A stretch of 64,000 bases of DNA from Gammaproteobacteria bacterium CG_4_10_14_0_2_um_filter_38_22 (GCA_002793195.1 PFPT01000021.1:1-64000); one strand, 5' to 3'. Positions 19,406-30,437 are shown, counted from the stretch's first letter. Notes: a model not told the origin generated them from the sequence alone. A program made the numbers and translations.

Positions 19406-20275
19406 TCAATGCTGACGAAAAATATCTGATACTGCTGCACGATCAAATGCATACTGATGATTGCAATATTCACAGCTCACAACAATCTCTGCTTTTTCTT
19501 TTAAAATTAAATTTGCTTCTGCCTCACCTAACATACGAATGGCATTTTCCATTTTTTCAATCGAACAACCACATTGAAACTGTAATTCACGCGCATCAAA
19601 CAAACGTATTAAATCGTTCGGAAAATAATGCGCTAAAAATGAAGCGTTGTTATCATAAAATATTTCTGAGGTATTAATCTTGGCAACTTGCTGTGAAATT
19701 GATTCCCACGCAGTCTCATTCTCTTTATTTTCTTCCTGCGGCATTAATTGCAACAACATACCTACTGCATATTTATCAGAAACAGCCAAAGAAAAAGTTG
19801 TCGGTAATTGCTCAGATTGTAAAAAATAAAATGTGAGCGCTTCGGAAATGGTTCTGTTTTCTAAAGATACAATGCCTTGCATTGGCCTTTCAAATCCTTT
19901 TTGAAAAATAGTAATAACCAACTCACCTTTTCCAAAACCACCAGCCAACGCTTCATCTGTCGCACTCGAATCCCATTGCGCCAATCCACGCAAATGTCCT
20001 TCATTGTTAATTTGTGCAACCAGTAACTGAACAGCTCCTTCGCTTTGAAACTGGATTGTCATGCGACCATTTAACTTAATGGTCTCCATTAACAAAGCAC
20101 TTGCTACTAACACCTCACCTAAATATCGCTGAATCACAGGTGGGTATTGGTGCTGACTTATAATTTGATGATAGCTTTCAGTTAAATGTACAATAACACC
20201 GCGCACCGCTTTTTCTTCGAGCAAAAATTTTTGTACCGAATCCGTATTGAGCATTTTTACTTTTTTTTCCGACAC
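19406..20275 (-). CDS. hslO: Redox-regulated chaperone Hsp33 (HslO)
   Basis: A holdase switched on by oxidation of a zinc centre. 289 residues. The C-terminal zinc/redox switch is visible as FQCGCSIEKM and SCEYCNHQYAF (CxC plus CxxC), and the N-terminal region has VRGVIVHLTESYHQII and GMLLQLMP. The start is a GTG with AGAGAT upstream. Upstream of groESL on the same strand, but groESL has its own promoter. Confidence 0.93.
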   Translation of the reverse strand: MSEKKVKMLNTDSVQKFLLEEKAVRGVIVHLTESYHQIISQHQYPPVIQRYLGEVLVASALLMETIKLNGRMTIQFQSEGAVQLLVAQINNEGHLRGLAQWDSSATDEALAGGFGKGELVITIFQKGFERPMQGIVSLENRTISEALTFYFLQSEQLPTTFSLAVSDKYAVGMLLQLMPQEENKENETAWESISQQVAKINTSEIFYDNNASFLAHYFPNDLIRLFDARELQFQCGCSIEKMENAIRMLGEAEANLILKEKAEIVVSCEYCNHQYAFDRAAVSDIFRQH

Positions 20276-20358
20276 AATGAGATCTCTTTTTTATTTCGCA
20301 TTTTTTCAATACAGGATATACAATACCCCCATCAAAAGTCATTTTCAGTGAGGTTTTT

Positions 20359-23019
20359 ATGAAAGACACCTATCATACACGTCAAACACTCAATATCAAC
20401 GGCAAAACTTACCATTATTTCAGCTTAAACGAACTCGCAAAAACACTGCCAAAAGTTCACCAATTACCATTTTCATTAAAAATATTATTAGAAAATCAAT
20501 TGCGAAATGAAGATGGCGTGTCAACCAGCAAAATAGACATTGAAGCTTTTTCTGAGTGGCTTGATAAAAAACATTCTAATCATGAAATTGCTTTTCGTCC
20601 TGCGCGCGTTTTAATGCAGGATTTTACAGGTGTTCCTGCTGTTGTCGATTTAGCAGCTATGCGTGATGCAATGAAAACATTGCGTGGCGACCCTGAAAAA
20701 ATTAACCCGCTCTGCCCAGTTGATTTGGTGATCGATCACTCTGTACAGGTTGATAAATACGGCACTGATCAATCATTCATTCAAAATGTACAAATTGAAA
20801 TGGACCGCAACCATGAACGCTATACTTTTTTAAAATGGGGGCAAGAAACCTTTAATAACTTTCAAGCTGTGCCACCAGGCACCGGCATTTGTCACCAGGT
20901 CAATTTAGAATATTTAGCAAAAGGAATTTGGTCGAATCAAAAAAATGGCGAGTATTACGCATTTCCAGATACCTTAGTTGGCACTGACAGTCACACCACC
21001 ATGATTAATGGTATCGGCGTATTAGGCTGGGGGGTCGGCGGTATTGAAGCAGAAGCAGCGATGCTTGGGCAACCCGTTTCCATGTTAATTCCTGATGTCA
21101 TTGGATTTAAACTGGAAGGCAAATTACGTGAAGGCATTACCGCAACTGATTTGGTATTAACAATAACGCATATGTTGCGACAAAAAGGCGTTGTTGGAAA
21201 ATTTGTTGAATTTTATGGCCCAGGATTAAAATACTTACCGCTTGCTGATCGCGCAACGATTGCAAATATGGCGCCAGAGTATGGCGCAACCTGTGGTTTA
21301 TTCCCAATTGATGCCGAAACCATTAAATACATGCAACTCACTAATCGCGATCAAGATACGATTGAACTCGTAAAACAGTACACAAAAGCACAAGGCATGT
21401 GGCACGATGATAATGCTGTTGAAGCTGTATTTTCTGATACATTAACACTCAACTTATCCGATGTTGTGCCCAATGTTGCTGGACCAAAACGTCCGCAAGA
21501 TAGCGTTCCCATTTCAAATTTATCAAAAGCCGTTCAAGATTTCTTGGATCTCAACAAAATAACCGATCAAGCAAAATCTTTTCCAACTGATGATGGTTTT
21601 GATATGCATCATGCAGATGTCGTGATCGCCGCCATCACCAGCTGCACAAACACATCCAATCCATCTGTGATGATTGCAGCGGGATTGCTTGCAAAAAAAG
21701 CCTTAGAAAAAGGATTAAAAGCAAAACCCTGGGTAAAATCATCACTTGCGCCAGGATCAAAAGTCGTCACTGATTATTTGAAAAAAACTGACTTACAAAA
21801 ATATTTAGATGAATTGGGTTTTTATTTGGTCGGTTATGGCTGCACCACCTGCATTGGTAATTCCGGTCCGCTAAACGATGCGATCGCAAAAACGATCACC
21901 GATAATCAACTCGTCGCATGTGCTGTATTATCAGGCAATCGCAATTTTGAAGGACGCATTCATCCACAGGTACGCGCAAACTGGTTGGCATCTCCACCGC
22001 TCGTTGTTGCTTATGCATTAGCGGGCACGATGAAAATTAATTTAGATAAAGATCCCATCGGTGAAAATCAATCGGGTGAAAAAATTTATCTCAAAGATAT
22101 TTGGCCATCGACAGCTGAGATCGCAACTGAATTAACGAAAGTCACGCGTGATATGTTTACAAAAGAATACAGTGAAATTTTTGAGGGTGATGATACGTGG
22201 CAATCCATTAAAATTGCATCAACCGAAACTTATGCATGGGATCCGAAATCCACTTACGTCAAATTACCTCCCTACTTTGACAACATGAAAAAAACACCGG
22301 ATGCACCAAAAAATGTGGAAAACGCACGTATTTTAGCGATTTTAGGTGACAGTGTAACAACGGATCACATTTCTCCTGCTGGCTCGATTAAATCAGATAG
22401 CCCCGCTGGAAAATATTTAAAAGAAAATGGCGTAACCACATTACACTTTAATTCATACGGCGCACGACGCGGTAATCACGAAGTCATGATGCGCGGCACA
22501 TTTGCTAATATTCGCATTCGCAATGAAATGGTGCCAGATATCGAGGGCGGCTTCACAAAACATTTTCCTGATGGAAAACAGCTGGCTATTTATGATGCAG
22601 CTATGGAGTACCAAAAAGAAAAAATACCCCTCGTGATTTTTGCAGGATCTGAATACGGCACAGGTTCATCACGTGACTGGGCGGCAAAAGGCACCTTATT
22701 ATTAGGCGTCAAAGCAGTCATCGCAGAAAGCTTTGAACGTATTCATCGTTCAAATCTCATTGGCATGGGCGTGTTACCATTAGAATTTACAAATGGCACA
22801 ACACGAAAAACATTGCATCTAAATGGATCGGAAATGATTCATATTTCTGGTATCGACAATGGCTTAAAATCTGGCGCAAAATTAAAATTAACCATCACGC
22901 GCGCAGATGGTCAGGCTGAAACAATCGAGGTACTCTGCCGCATCGATACGCAAAACGAATTAAACTACTATTTAAATGGCGGTATTTTGCAATACGTACT
23001 CAGAAGTTTGAATGCCTAA
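20359..23019 (+). CDS. acnA: Aconitate hydratase AcnA
   Basis: Isomerises citrate to isocitrate in the TCA cycle using a [4Fe-4S] cluster. The 886 residues match the AcnA/IRP length. Cluster ligands are in ITSCTNTSNP and GCTTCIGNSGPL. Other family blocks are GTDSHTTMINGIGVLGWGVGGIEAEAA and the swivel-domain GSEYGTGSSRDWAAKG. Upstream, GTGAGG precedes the ATG, and TACAAT about 40 bases before the start could be a -10. A perfect 11-bp hairpin follows the stop. Confidence 0.97.
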   Translation: MKDTYHTRQTLNINGKTYHYFSLNELAKTLPKVHQLPFSLKILLENQLRNEDGVSTSKIDIEAFSEWLDKKHSNHEIAFRPARVLMQDFTGVPAVVDLAAMRDAMKTLRGDPEKINPLCPVDLVIDHSVQVDKYGTDQSFIQNVQIEMDRNHERYTFLKWGQETFNNFQAVPPGTGICHQVNLEYLAKGIWSNQKNGEYYAFPDTLVGTDSHTTMINGIGVLGWGVGGIEAEAAMLGQPVSMLIPDVIGFKLEGKLREGITATDLVLTITHMLRQKGVVGKFVEFYGPGLKYLPLADRATIANMAPEYGATCGLFPIDAETIKYMQLTNRDQDTIELVKQYTKAQGMWHDDNAVEAVFSDTLTLNLSDVVPNVAGPKRPQDSVPISNLSKAVQDFLDLNKITDQAKSFPTDDGFDMHHADVVIAAITSCTNTSNPSVMIAAGLLAKKALEKGLKAKPWVKSSLAPGSKVVTDYLKKTDLQKYLDELGFYLVGYGCTTCIGNSGPLNDAIAKTITDNQLVACAVLSGNRNFEGRIHPQVRANWLASPPLVVAYALAGTMKINLDKDPIGENQSGEKIYLKDIWPSTAEIATELTKVTRDMFTKEYSEIFEGDDTWQSIKIASTETYAWDPKSTYVKLPPYFDNMKKTPDAPKNVENARILAILGDSVTTDHISPAGSIKSDSPAGKYLKENGVTTLHFNSYGARRGNHEVMMRGTFANIRIRNEMVPDIEGGFTKHFPDGKQLAIYDAAMEYQKEKIPLVIFAGSEYGTGSSRDWAAKGTLLLGVKAVIAESFERIHRSNLIGMGVLPLEFTNGTTRKTLHLNGSEMIHISGIDNGLKSGAKLKLTITRADGQAETIEVLCRIDTQNELNYYLNGGILQYVLRSLNA

Positions 23020-23025
23020 TTCAAA

Positions 23026-23051
23026 TTCCTCCGCGGTTTTCCGCGGAGGAA
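23026..23051. terminator. Perfect 11-bp hairpin after acnA
   Basis: TTCCTCCGCGG and CCGCGGAGGAA around a TTTT loop, seven bases after the acnA stop. No T-run follows, so it is either a weak terminator or a 3' stabilising hairpin. Confidence 0.65.
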
Positions 23052-23160
23052 CTGGGTATTTATACTTGATAAGTCGCTTAGCACATGCTTGCTATCGTCG
23101 ACTCCTATATAGAAATCCAACATAATAGCCTTAATAAAATATTATGTCGGGTCTAATAAC

Positions 23161-24885
23161 ATGAAATACATTCTTTTTTGCTTTTTGCTTTTTTTAAGCT
23201 GCTTTTCAAATAGTTATGCAGTTGAAACACCCATCTCTGCGAATCAAGCTTTTTCTTTTTCAGCAACCGCAAAAAACAATCAAACTATTTTGTTAAACTG
23301 GGAAATTGCGCCCGGCTATTACTTGTATCTCAAGGATTTTAAATTCATAGCAGTAAAACCGACGACTGCCGTTTTAGGCGATCCCATTTACCCCAGCAAT
23401 ACAATATTACTCAACACCATTGAAGGTAAGCTAAAAGTCTACTCGGGCCGGTTAATTTTACCGATACCCATTATTCACATCGATCAAAAAACACTGGTTT
23501 TACAGGCACATTATCAAGGTTGCTCGAAAGCGGGTTATTGCTATCCGCCCATAACCAAAATGATTGAGATTAATTTAGCAGGTCATTATTTAAAACCGAC
23601 TTTACCACTCAACATCGATATTGCCCCCATCACACTTCACACAGCATCAGAAAAAAGTCACTTTGCTCAGTTATTTGAAGCGCATTCTGTTCCACTTTTA
23701 ATAATCGGCTTTTTGGGATTTGGTATTTTACTGTCACTCACGCCTTGTGTCTTGCCCATGATCCCCATTTTATCCAGTATGATTGTTGGCCGTGAACACA
23801 AACATGCTTTTTTATTATCTTTATTTTATGTATTCGGCATGTCAATTACGTATGCGGCTGCTGGTGTTTTTTTTGGTTATGTTGGCGGTAATGTGCAAAT
23901 TATTTTTCAACAGCCTTGGATTATTATTTGCTTTAGCATCTTATTCATTATCATGGCATTGTCCTTATTTGGATTATTCCAATTACAATTGCCTGAAAAA
24001 TTACGCAGCAAAATTGCCACTGCCAGCTATCACCAAAAAGGCGGAACCTATTTTGGCGCCATCATGATGGGTATCTTATCCACACTAATTTTATCACCCT
24101 GCGTAACACCTCCTTTAGTTGCCGCATTTGGATTTATCAGCCAAACCGGTAACGCCATACTCGGCGGTACAGCCTTGTTTGCAATGGGCGTTGGCATGGG
24201 CGCGCCGTTATTACTTATTGGCGCATTGGGCACACGCGTTTTACCTAAATCAGGCGCGTGGATGAACGCCATCAAAATTGCAATGGGGTTTATATTATTA
24301 GCCATTGCTATTAATATGCTGCAGCGCATTTTATCTGAGTTTGCTGTATTAATTTTATGGGCAACACTACCTTTGGGCGCAGCCATTTATCTTGGCGCGT
24401 TTGCAACAGCAAAAACACCCTGGATGATAATCAAAAAAGTCATCGGTATCATTTTATTTATCGCAAGCATTACACTGATTGTTAAAGCAGTGTTACCAAC
24501 AACACAAAAAAAATCCGCCTTGGTTTTTCAACCCGTTCATTCTGTATCACAAATTAATACTGCATTAATAAAGGCCGAAAAAAATAATCAGCCTGTTTTA
24601 TTGGATTTTTATGCAAACTGGTGCATTGACTGCAAAGAATTAGATGCGCTCACGTTTCACAACCCAGCTGTTCAAGCAAAATTAAGCCATTTTGTTTTGC
24701 TGCGTGTTGATCTCACCAATAATTCCGCCAATGATCAAGCGCTCATGAAAAAATATAATGTGATTGCACCGCCAACGATCTTATTCTTTAAAAATGGGCG
24801 CGAGCTAACCGCTCAACGCCTAATTGGTTTTTTGCCTGCGAAGCCATTTTTGAAAAAAATATCACAAATTCAAGTCAGCGATTAA
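23161..24885 (+). CDS. dsbD: Thiol:disulfide interchange protein DsbD
   Basis: Transfers electrons from cytoplasmic thioredoxin across the inner membrane to periplasmic isomerases and cytochrome maturation. 574 residues: signal peptide, alpha domain with its cysteine pair (C121 and C127 in YQGCSKAGYC), eight-helix beta domain with LTPCVLPMIPIL and LSPCVTPPLVAAFGF, and a C-terminal thioredoxin-like gamma domain with NWCIDCKELD (C488, C491). All six redox cysteines are present. Stands alone between acnA and aroQ. Confidence 0.94.
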   Translation: MKYILFCFLLFLSCFSNSYAVETPISANQAFSFSATAKNNQTILLNWEIAPGYYLYLKDFKFIAVKPTTAVLGDPIYPSNTILLNTIEGKLKVYSGRLILPIPIIHIDQKTLVLQAHYQGCSKAGYCYPPITKMIEINLAGHYLKPTLPLNIDIAPITLHTASEKSHFAQLFEAHSVPLLIIGFLGFGILLSLTPCVLPMIPILSSMIVGREHKHAFLLSLFYVFGMSITYAAAGVFFGYVGGNVQIIFQQPWIIICFSILFIIMALSLFGLFQLQLPEKLRSKIATASYHQKGGTYFGAIMMGILSTLILSPCVTPPLVAAFGFISQTGNAILGGTALFAMGVGMGAPLLLIGALGTRVLPKSGAWMNAIKIAMGFILLAIAINMLQRILSEFAVLILWATLPLGAAIYLGAFATAKTPWMIIKKVIGIILFIASITLIVKAVLPTTQKKSALVFQPVHSVSQINTALIKAEKNNQPVLLDFYANWCIDCKELDALTFHNPAVQAKLSHFVLLRVDLTNNSANDQALMKKYNVIAPPTILFFKNGRELTAQRLIGFLPAKPFLKKISQIQVSD

Positions 24886-25220
24886 GCTATCAGGGAAGCA
24901 TTTTTTAGGAATATTAAAAAAGCTTAGGCTCTGCCCCTACAGAGTATCGACAAAAGTGAAAATGAAGATATTTATTTACACCAACTAGCGCCACTTGCGG
25001 CTTATCGATACTGTAGAGACAAGACCTAACTGTCTGTTTTCATAAGAGGCTGGTATTTTTGTACATCTCTTGTTTGAGCTAAAACCCAATCATCTCAAAA
25101 ATAACATTATTTCAATAAGTGCGCATGCCTAAAAATAGCGCTAACTTCTTGGTATTGCTGACATCATGCAAACATTTGCATTGAACTAGACATTATCGTG
25201 CGGCTAAGGCAGAATACGGC
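24886..25220. other. Intergenic region dsbD-aroQ
   Basis: 335 bases without a coding frame. The notable content is the long imperfect inverted repeat at 24925-25028, described separately. The rest is AT-rich leader sequence for aroQ; no convincing promoter hexamer pair was settled on. Confidence 0.6.
24925..25028. repeat. Long imperfect inverted repeat, MITE-like
   Basis: The left arm TAGGCTCTGCCCCTACAGAG (24925 on, continuing to about 24951) is matched in reverse complement by the right arm ending GTAGAGACAAGACCTA at 25028 (from about 25001). The shared core CTACAG..TATCGA is nearly perfect. The outer bases are TA...TA, as expected for TA-targeting elements of the IS630/mariner type. There is no transposase inside. 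Interpretation as a non-autonomous element is inference. Confidence 0.55.
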
Positions 25221-25694
25221 ATGGCAAAAATTTTAGTATTACACGGCCCCAATTTGAACTTGCTCGGCATTCGCGAGCCGAACCACTATGGACGCGTGCG
25301 ACTGGAGGATATCAATAATCTACTGATCCAGCAAGCCAACCAATTAGGCCACACTTTGCTCTGCTTTCAAAGCAATGCAGAACATCAATTAATCGACCGC
25401 ATTCAAAACGCATTACATGAAAAAATTGATTTTATTTTAATTAATCCCGCTGCTTTCACACACACCAGCATCGCAATTCGCGATGCCCTATTAAGCATCA
25501 AAGTTCCTTTTGTTGAAGTTCATTTAAGCAACCCATTTGCACGCGAACCGTTTCGACAAAAATCTTTCTTTAGCGATATTGCCATTGGCAGCATTAACGG
25601 ATTTGGCGCCAACAGTTACCAATTAGGGCTGCTTGCAGCACATGATTTTTTAGCATCGACAACAACAAGAGAAGTGAATTATGGACACGCGTAA
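25221..25694 (+). CDS. aroQ: 3-dehydroquinate dehydratase, type II
   Basis: Third step of the shikimate pathway. 157 residues with [20 protein letters not shown] (catalytic Tyr in HYG), [20 protein letters not shown] and [16 protein letters not shown], the three blocks of the type II dodecameric enzyme. Its 3' end overlaps accB by 14 bases. The aroQ-accB-accC order is common in gammaproteobacteria. Confidence 0.96.
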   Translation: MAKILVLHGPNLNLLGIREPNHYGRVRLEDINNLLIQQANQLGHTLLCFQSNAEHQLIDRIQNALHEKIDFILINPAAFTHTSIAIRDALLSIKVPFVEVHLSNPFAREPFRQKSFFSDIAIGSINGFGANSYQLGLLAAHDFLASTTTREVNYGHA

Positions 25695-26151
25695 GATTAG
25701 AAAGTTAATTGAGCTGGTAAAAGAAACTGGTATTGGTGAGTTAGAAGTAAAATCAGGCGATGATTCAGTTCGCATCAATTGCCAACTCACAGCAGCACCC
25801 AGCAATTATGCAGCGCAAATTCCAACACCACCTATGTCACACACACCAACCTTGCCACACACAGAAACCAAACCAGAAGCGCCTGTCGCTAAAAAACATG
25901 AACACCCCGAAGGCCACAAAGTAAAATCACCTATGGTAGGAACTGTTTATTTATCTGCAGCACCAGGATCACCTGCATTTGTTAGCATCGGACAAAAAGT
26001 CAAAGTCGGTGATACGCTCTGCATTATTGAAGCAATGAAAATGTTTAATAAAATTGAGGCGGACAAAACAGGAACATTGAGCGCACGCTTAATTGAAAAC
26101 GAGCAACCTGTCGAATTTGATCAACCGCTCTTTATTATCGACGCAGAATAA
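25681..26151 (+). CDS. accB: Acetyl-CoA carboxylase biotin carboxyl carrier protein
   Basis: Carries biotin between the carboxylase and transferase halves of acetyl-CoA carboxylase. 156 residues: an N-terminal helix region [23 protein letters not shown], a Pro/Thr-rich linker (about 40-75) and the biotinyl domain with [14 protein letters not shown], whose Lys is biotinylated. GAGAAG precedes the ATG. Operonic with aroQ and accC. Confidence 0.96.
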   Translation: MDTRKIRKLIELVKETGIGELEVKSGDDSVRINCQLTAAPSNYAAQIPTPPMSHTPTLPHTETKPEAPVAKKHEHPEGHKVKSPMVGTVYLSAAPGSPAFVSIGQKVKVGDTLCIIEAMKMFNKIEADKTGTLSARLIENEQPVEFDQPLFIIDAE

Positions 26152-26174
26152 AAATTTTCAGAAGGCACTGAATC

Positions 26175-27521
26175 ATGTTTAAAAAATTATTAATCGCCAA
26201 TCGTGGTGAAATTGCGTTGCGTATTCATCGCGCTTGCAAAGAACTGGGCATCAAAACCGTTGCCATCTATTCCACCGCCGATCAAAATCTCATGCACGTT
26301 AAATTAGCCGATGAATCTGTCTGTATTGGTCCGCCAAGCTCTGCGCAAAGCTACCTAAGTATTCCCGCTGTCATTAGCGCTGCTGAAATTGCACATGTTG
26401 ACGCCATTCATCCAGGCTATGGTTTTTTAGCAGAAAATGCGGATTTTGCGGAACGCGTTGAACAAAGTGGTTTTGCTTTTATTGGCCCGCGTCACGAAAC
26501 AATCCAATTAATGGGAAATAAAGTATCAGCAATTAATGCGATGCGAAAAGCAGGCATTCCCTGTATTCCTGGATCAAACGGCGCATTGTCTGAGGACGCT
26601 GAAAAAAATCTGGAGTTTGCAAAAAAAATTGGGTTTCCCGTCATCATTAAAGCGGCCGGCGGCGGTGGTGGTCGCGGCATGCGCGTTGTGCGTTCTGAAT
26701 CAGAATTGATCCATGCCATCGCCATGACAAAAACAGAAGCGGGCGCTGCGTTCGGCAACAGCGAAGTTTACATGGAGAAATTTTTAGAAAATCCACGTCA
26801 TATTGAAATTCAAGTATTGGGCGATGGACACGGTAATGCAATCCATCTAGGCGAACGCGACTGCTCTATGCAGCGCCGTCATCAAAAAATTATCGAAGAA
26901 GCTCCAGCGCCAGGCATCACACCTGCGCAACGCAAAAAAATTGGCGACCAATGTGTAACCGCTTGTGAAAAAATCAAATATCGCGGCGCTGGAACATTTG
27001 AATTTTTATATCAAGATGGTGAGTTTTATTTCATCGAAATGAATACGCGCGTACAGGTCGAACATCCTGTTACAGAAATGGTCACTGATGTTGATATTGT
27101 AAAAGCACAAATTCGCATCGCGGCCGGTGAAAAATTACCGTACAAACAAGAAGACATTCACTGGAACGGACACGCGATTGAATGCCGCATTAATGCAGAA
27201 GATCCTTATACTTTCTTGCCTTGCCCGGGAACGATCAGCGTTTATCATGCGCCAGGCGGAATGGGTGTGCGACTGGATTCACATATTTACACTGGATATA
27301 AAGTGCCGCCTTACTATGATTCATTAATCGCTAAACTCATTGTACATGCAACAACACGTGAAAATGCAATCGCTCGCATGCACAATGCATTAGAGGAAAC
27401 TGTTATTGAAGGCATTAAAACCAATATTCCTTTGCACGAAGAATTAATGAGTGATGCGCATTTTCAAAAGGGCGGACAAAATATCCACTATCTTGAAAAA
27501 AAACTCAAATTAAAATCCTAA
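26175..27521 (+). CDS. accC: Acetyl-CoA carboxylase biotin carboxylase subunit
   Basis: ATP-dependent carboxylation of biotin on AccB, the first step of fatty acid synthesis. 448 residues with [30 protein letters not shown], the ATP-grasp glycine loop [14 protein letters not shown] and the active-site block [20 protein letters not shown]. 23 bases after accB. Confidence 0.97.
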   Translation: MFKKLLIANRGEIALRIHRACKELGIKTVAIYSTADQNLMHVKLADESVCIGPPSSAQSYLSIPAVISAAEIAHVDAIHPGYGFLAENADFAERVEQSGFAFIGPRHETIQLMGNKVSAINAMRKAGIPCIPGSNGALSEDAEKNLEFAKKIGFPVIIKAAGGGGGRGMRVVRSESELIHAIAMTKTEAGAAFGNSEVYMEKFLENPRHIEIQVLGDGHGNAIHLGERDCSMQRRHQKIIEEAPAPGITPAQRKKIGDQCVTACEKIKYRGAGTFEFLYQDGEFYFIEMNTRVQVEHPVTEMVTDVDIVKAQIRIAAGEKLPYKQEDIHWNGHAIECRINAEDPYTFLPCPGTISVYHAPGGMGVRLDSHIYTGYKVPPYYDSLIAKLIVHATTRENAIARMHNALEETVIEGIKTNIPLHEELMSDAHFQKGGQNIHYLEKKLKLKS

Positions 27522-27544
27522 AAACCAAGGCAGTGCATTTAATC

Positions 27545-28441
27545 ATGTCTAGTCATTTTCAAATTTCTGTTACCGTTGCAGAAAACCAAGTTGAATTATT
27601 GTCTGATCTTTTCTCTGAGCTCGGCGCGCAAGCAGTGACGATGACTGATGCAAAAGATGAACCCCTGTTTCAAACAGCGCCAGAAGAAAATCCATTATGG
27701 CAACACACCACACTCCACGCCTTATTTAATACCGATATTTCAGCGGATCATATTGTACAAAGCATTAAACATGATCATCGTGAATTTGACGACATACATT
27801 TTTATGTTGAAAAAATTGCTGATGCCAATTGGGTTGAAACAACGCAAAAACAATTTCATCCGCAACAATTTGGTGACTTATGGATTTGTCCGCAATGGGA
27901 AAAACAATCATGGGAAAAAAAACAAGGACGAAATAAAAATTCAGTGGTATTTATTGAACCTGGATTGGCATTCGGCACTGGAACACATCCCACCACACAA
28001 CTGTGTCTCCATTGGCTAGCTACCCATACTTTAAAAAACAAAACCATCATAGATTATGGTTGCGGATCAGGTATTTTAGCATTGGCTGCATTAGCATTGA
28101 ACGCCCAAAAGGTTTGGGCAACAGATCATGATCATCAAGCACTTATTTCAACTGCAAATAACGAAAATTATAATACGTTCAAAAATAGATTATCCATTGT
28201 CACAACCGAAGAAATTAAAAACGCACGCGCAGAAATTATTGTTGCCAATATTTTAGCAAACACTCTCATTAATTTATCAGAATGTTTAAGAGAATTATTA
28301 CTACCCAACGGAAAACTTATTTTATCAGGTGTTTTAATAGAAGATGCTGACCGTGTTGCCAAAGAATATGAAAAACATTTCACACATACACTGACACTAG
28401 AAAAAGAAGAATGGGTGCTCATGGCATTTCAGTTAAAATAG
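27545..28441 (+). CDS. prmA: Ribosomal protein L11 methyltransferase
   Basis: SAM-dependent trimethylation of L11. The ATG at 27545 was preferred over a GTG at 27533 because the product then starts like homologues; the Shine-Dalgarno AAGG is not decisive. 298 residues with the N-terminal substrate-binding domain and a Rossmann domain: FGTGTHPTTQLCLHWL, IIDYGCGSGILALAALAL, and NILANTLINLS in place of the usual NILA motif. Follows accC by about 20 bases. Confidence 0.94.
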   Translation: MSSHFQISVTVAENQVELLSDLFSELGAQAVTMTDAKDEPLFQTAPEENPLWQHTTLHALFNTDISADHIVQSIKHDHREFDDIHFYVEKIADANWVETTQKQFHPQQFGDLWICPQWEKQSWEKKQGRNKNSVVFIEPGLAFGTGTHPTTQLCLHWLATHTLKNKTIIDYGCGSGILALAALALNAQKVWATDHDHQALISTANNENYNTFKNRLSIVTTEEIKNARAEIIVANILANTLINLSECLRELLLPNGKLILSGVLIEDADRVAKEYEKHFTHTLTLEKEEWVLMAFQLK

Positions 28442-28485
28442 AATTATTTATGAGAAAATACAACGCATCTCAATTCAAATCATAA

Positions 28486-29493
28486 TCAACTGATTTCACC
28501 AAATAAATTTTTAGGGTTATCTAACTCTGGAATTAAATTCATTTCGGTGCCAAGATTGTTTTCTACAGCAAGCGCATAAACAAATTTTAATATGGCGAAA
28601 TCTTCAATCGCAAAACCAACGGAATCAAACAACGTAATCTCAGCATCAGACTCACGTCCCTTTTTTATACCCACAATCAATTCCCATAATTCAGCATAAA
28701 TAGTTGCATTGAGCTGCTGAATCTCACCCTCTACTTTTGATTGCGGCAAATATTCCACAACAATTTTTGTCTGTGATAATATTTTTTTATCCAGCTCTGT
28801 TTTGCCAGGACAATCACCCCCAATACTATTGATATGCAAACCAGGATGAATCCATTCTGAATTTAAAATTTGCGCCTGTGATTTAGCAGCCGTTGCTGTT
28901 GTAATAATATCAACGCCCTCTAAAACAGCACGCGCATCGCTACATGCTATTAGATTCAACCCATATTTTTTTAAATTACAGGCAAACTTATCCATTGCCT
29001 TATTATCAATATCAAAATATTTTACAGTTTGAATATCAAACAATGCTTTTTGAGCCATCACTTGAAATTCCGATTGCGCACCGACACCAATAATACCCAC
29101 TGATTTTATATTTTTTTTTGCAAGGTATTTTGCAGCCAATGCAGAGGTAGCCGCTGTTCGAAATGCGGTTAATAAGGTCATTTCTGAAATCATCAAGGGG
29201 TAACCACTTTTAATTTCCGCCAACAGTCCCAACGCAGCAACCGTTAATTTTTTTTTGCCTGTATTATAGGGATGACCGTTTACGAATTTAAAAGCATAAA
29301 GGGCATCATCACAAATTGGCATGACTTCCATAACACCCTGATCAACCTGAATTGCATGACGTGGTGATTTATGAAATAAATCCCAACGCGCATATTCTTT
29401 TTCAAGCGCCGCAATAAATTGTGCGAAAAATGGATTAACACCCACTTTTGAAATTAATGTTTGAATATCAGATACAGTGACAACACGAACCAC
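28486..29493 (-). CDS. Ornithine cyclodeaminase
   Basis: Probably converts L-ornithine to L-proline and ammonia with NAD. The GTG at 29493 was chosen: AGGAG lies eight bases upstream and the 335-residue product aligns with Pseudomonas ornithine cyclodeaminase from its first residues. Conserved blocks include KFVNGHPYNTGKKKLTV, SEMTLLTAFRTAATSALAA, the NAD-binding GIIGVGAQSEFQ, HINSIGGDCPGKTELD and LFDSVGFAIEDFAILKFVY. The catalytic Asp is in GGDCPGKTEL. Last gene of an operon with hemF and an oxygenase. Another member of the OCD/mu-crystallin family is possible, but the match to true OCD is close. Confidence 0.88.
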   Translation of the reverse strand: MVRVVTVSDIQTLISKVGVNPFFAQFIAALEKEYARWDLFHKSPRHAIQVDQGVMEVMPICDDALYAFKFVNGHPYNTGKKKLTVAALGLLAEIKSGYPLMISEMTLLTAFRTAATSALAAKYLAKKNIKSVGIIGVGAQSEFQVMAQKALFDIQTVKYFDIDNKAMDKFACNLKKYGLNLIACSDARAVLEGVDIITTATAAKSQAQILNSEWIHPGLHINSIGGDCPGKTELDKKILSQTKIVVEYLPQSKVEGEIQQLNATIYAELWELIVGIKKGRESDAEITLFDSVGFAIEDFAILKFVYALAVENNLGTEMNLIPELDNPKNLFGEIS

Positions 29494-29510
29494 GACGAGC
29501 ACTCCTTTTG

Positions 29511-30419
29511 CTACACATTCACCCACTCTTTGGGTTTTAAAAAATACGCTGTTAATTTTGCTTCAGGCGAATCTTTCTCAGGAAAATAATTATAGCGCCA
29601 TGCAACCTGTGGCGGCAATGACATTAAAATAGACTCGGTACGCCCACCAAACTGCAAACCAAACAAGGTGCCGCGATCATATACCAAGTTAAATTCCACA
29701 TAGCGGCCACGACGATAACACTGAAACGCGCGATGCTGTTCTTCATAGGGATGCGATTTTCGTCTATGCACAATAGGAAGATAAGCCTCAATAAAACTAT
29801 TTCCTACATTTTGTAAAAATGAAAAACAATTTTCAAATGAGCGCTCATTCAAATCATCAAAAAATAATCCGCCGATGCCACGCTGTTCTTTTCGATGTTT
29901 TAAATAAAAATAAGTATCTGCATTTTTTTTAAATCGTGAGTAAAAACCAGCATCAATCGCATCGCAGGCTTTTTTTGCTGTGTTATGAAAATGAATACAA
30001 TCTTCATCAAAACCATAGTAGGGCGTTAAATCATATCCGCCACCAAACCACCATACTATTTCACCATTTGGTTTTGTTGCCTGAAAATAACGCACATTCA
30101 GATGCGCGGTTGGCACAAAAGGGTTTTTTGGATGTGCAACAGAAGAAACACCCAGCGCTTCAAATTGCGCGCCAATCAAATCAGGACGCTTTACCGTTGC
30201 AGCCTGCGGTAAGTTTTCCCCAATGACATGAGAAAAATTAACACCCACTTGCTCAAAAACAGTGCCTTGCAAAACACGCGTACAACCATTTCCTACTTTG
30301 TCATGCACCCAAGCATCTTCTTGAAATTGATGCTGACCCGTTTCTTCATGCTCCAATGCAACACACAAACGATTCTGTAAATCGAGCAAAAAGTTTTTGA
30401 TATTAAGAATAGGGTTCAC
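29511..30419 (-). CDS. hemF: Oxygen-dependent coproporphyrinogen III oxidase
   Basis: Oxidative decarboxylation of coproporphyrinogen III to protoporphyrinogen IX in haem synthesis. 302 residues with [63 protein letters not shown]. The start is a GTG with AGGTGA six bases upstream. It lies 18 bases after the oxygenase gene and 17 before ornithine cyclodeaminase, so the three are probably one transcript. Confidence 0.96.
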   Translation of the reverse strand: MNPILNIKNFLLDLQNRLCVALEHEETGQHQFQEDAWVHDKVGNGCTRVLQGTVFEQVGVNFSHVIGENLPQAATVKRPDLIGAQFEALGVSSVAHPKNPFVPTAHLNVRYFQATKPNGEIVWWFGGGYDLTPYYGFDEDCIHFHNTAKKACDAIDAGFYSRFKKNADTYFYLKHRKEQRGIGGLFFDDLNERSFENCFSFLQNVGNSFIEAYLPIVHRRKSHPYEEQHRAFQCYRRGRYVEFNLVYDRGTLFGLQFGGRTESILMSLPPQVAWRYNYFPEKDSPEAKLTAYFLKPKEWVNV

Positions 30420-30437
30420 TCAAATCACCTGTTTACA

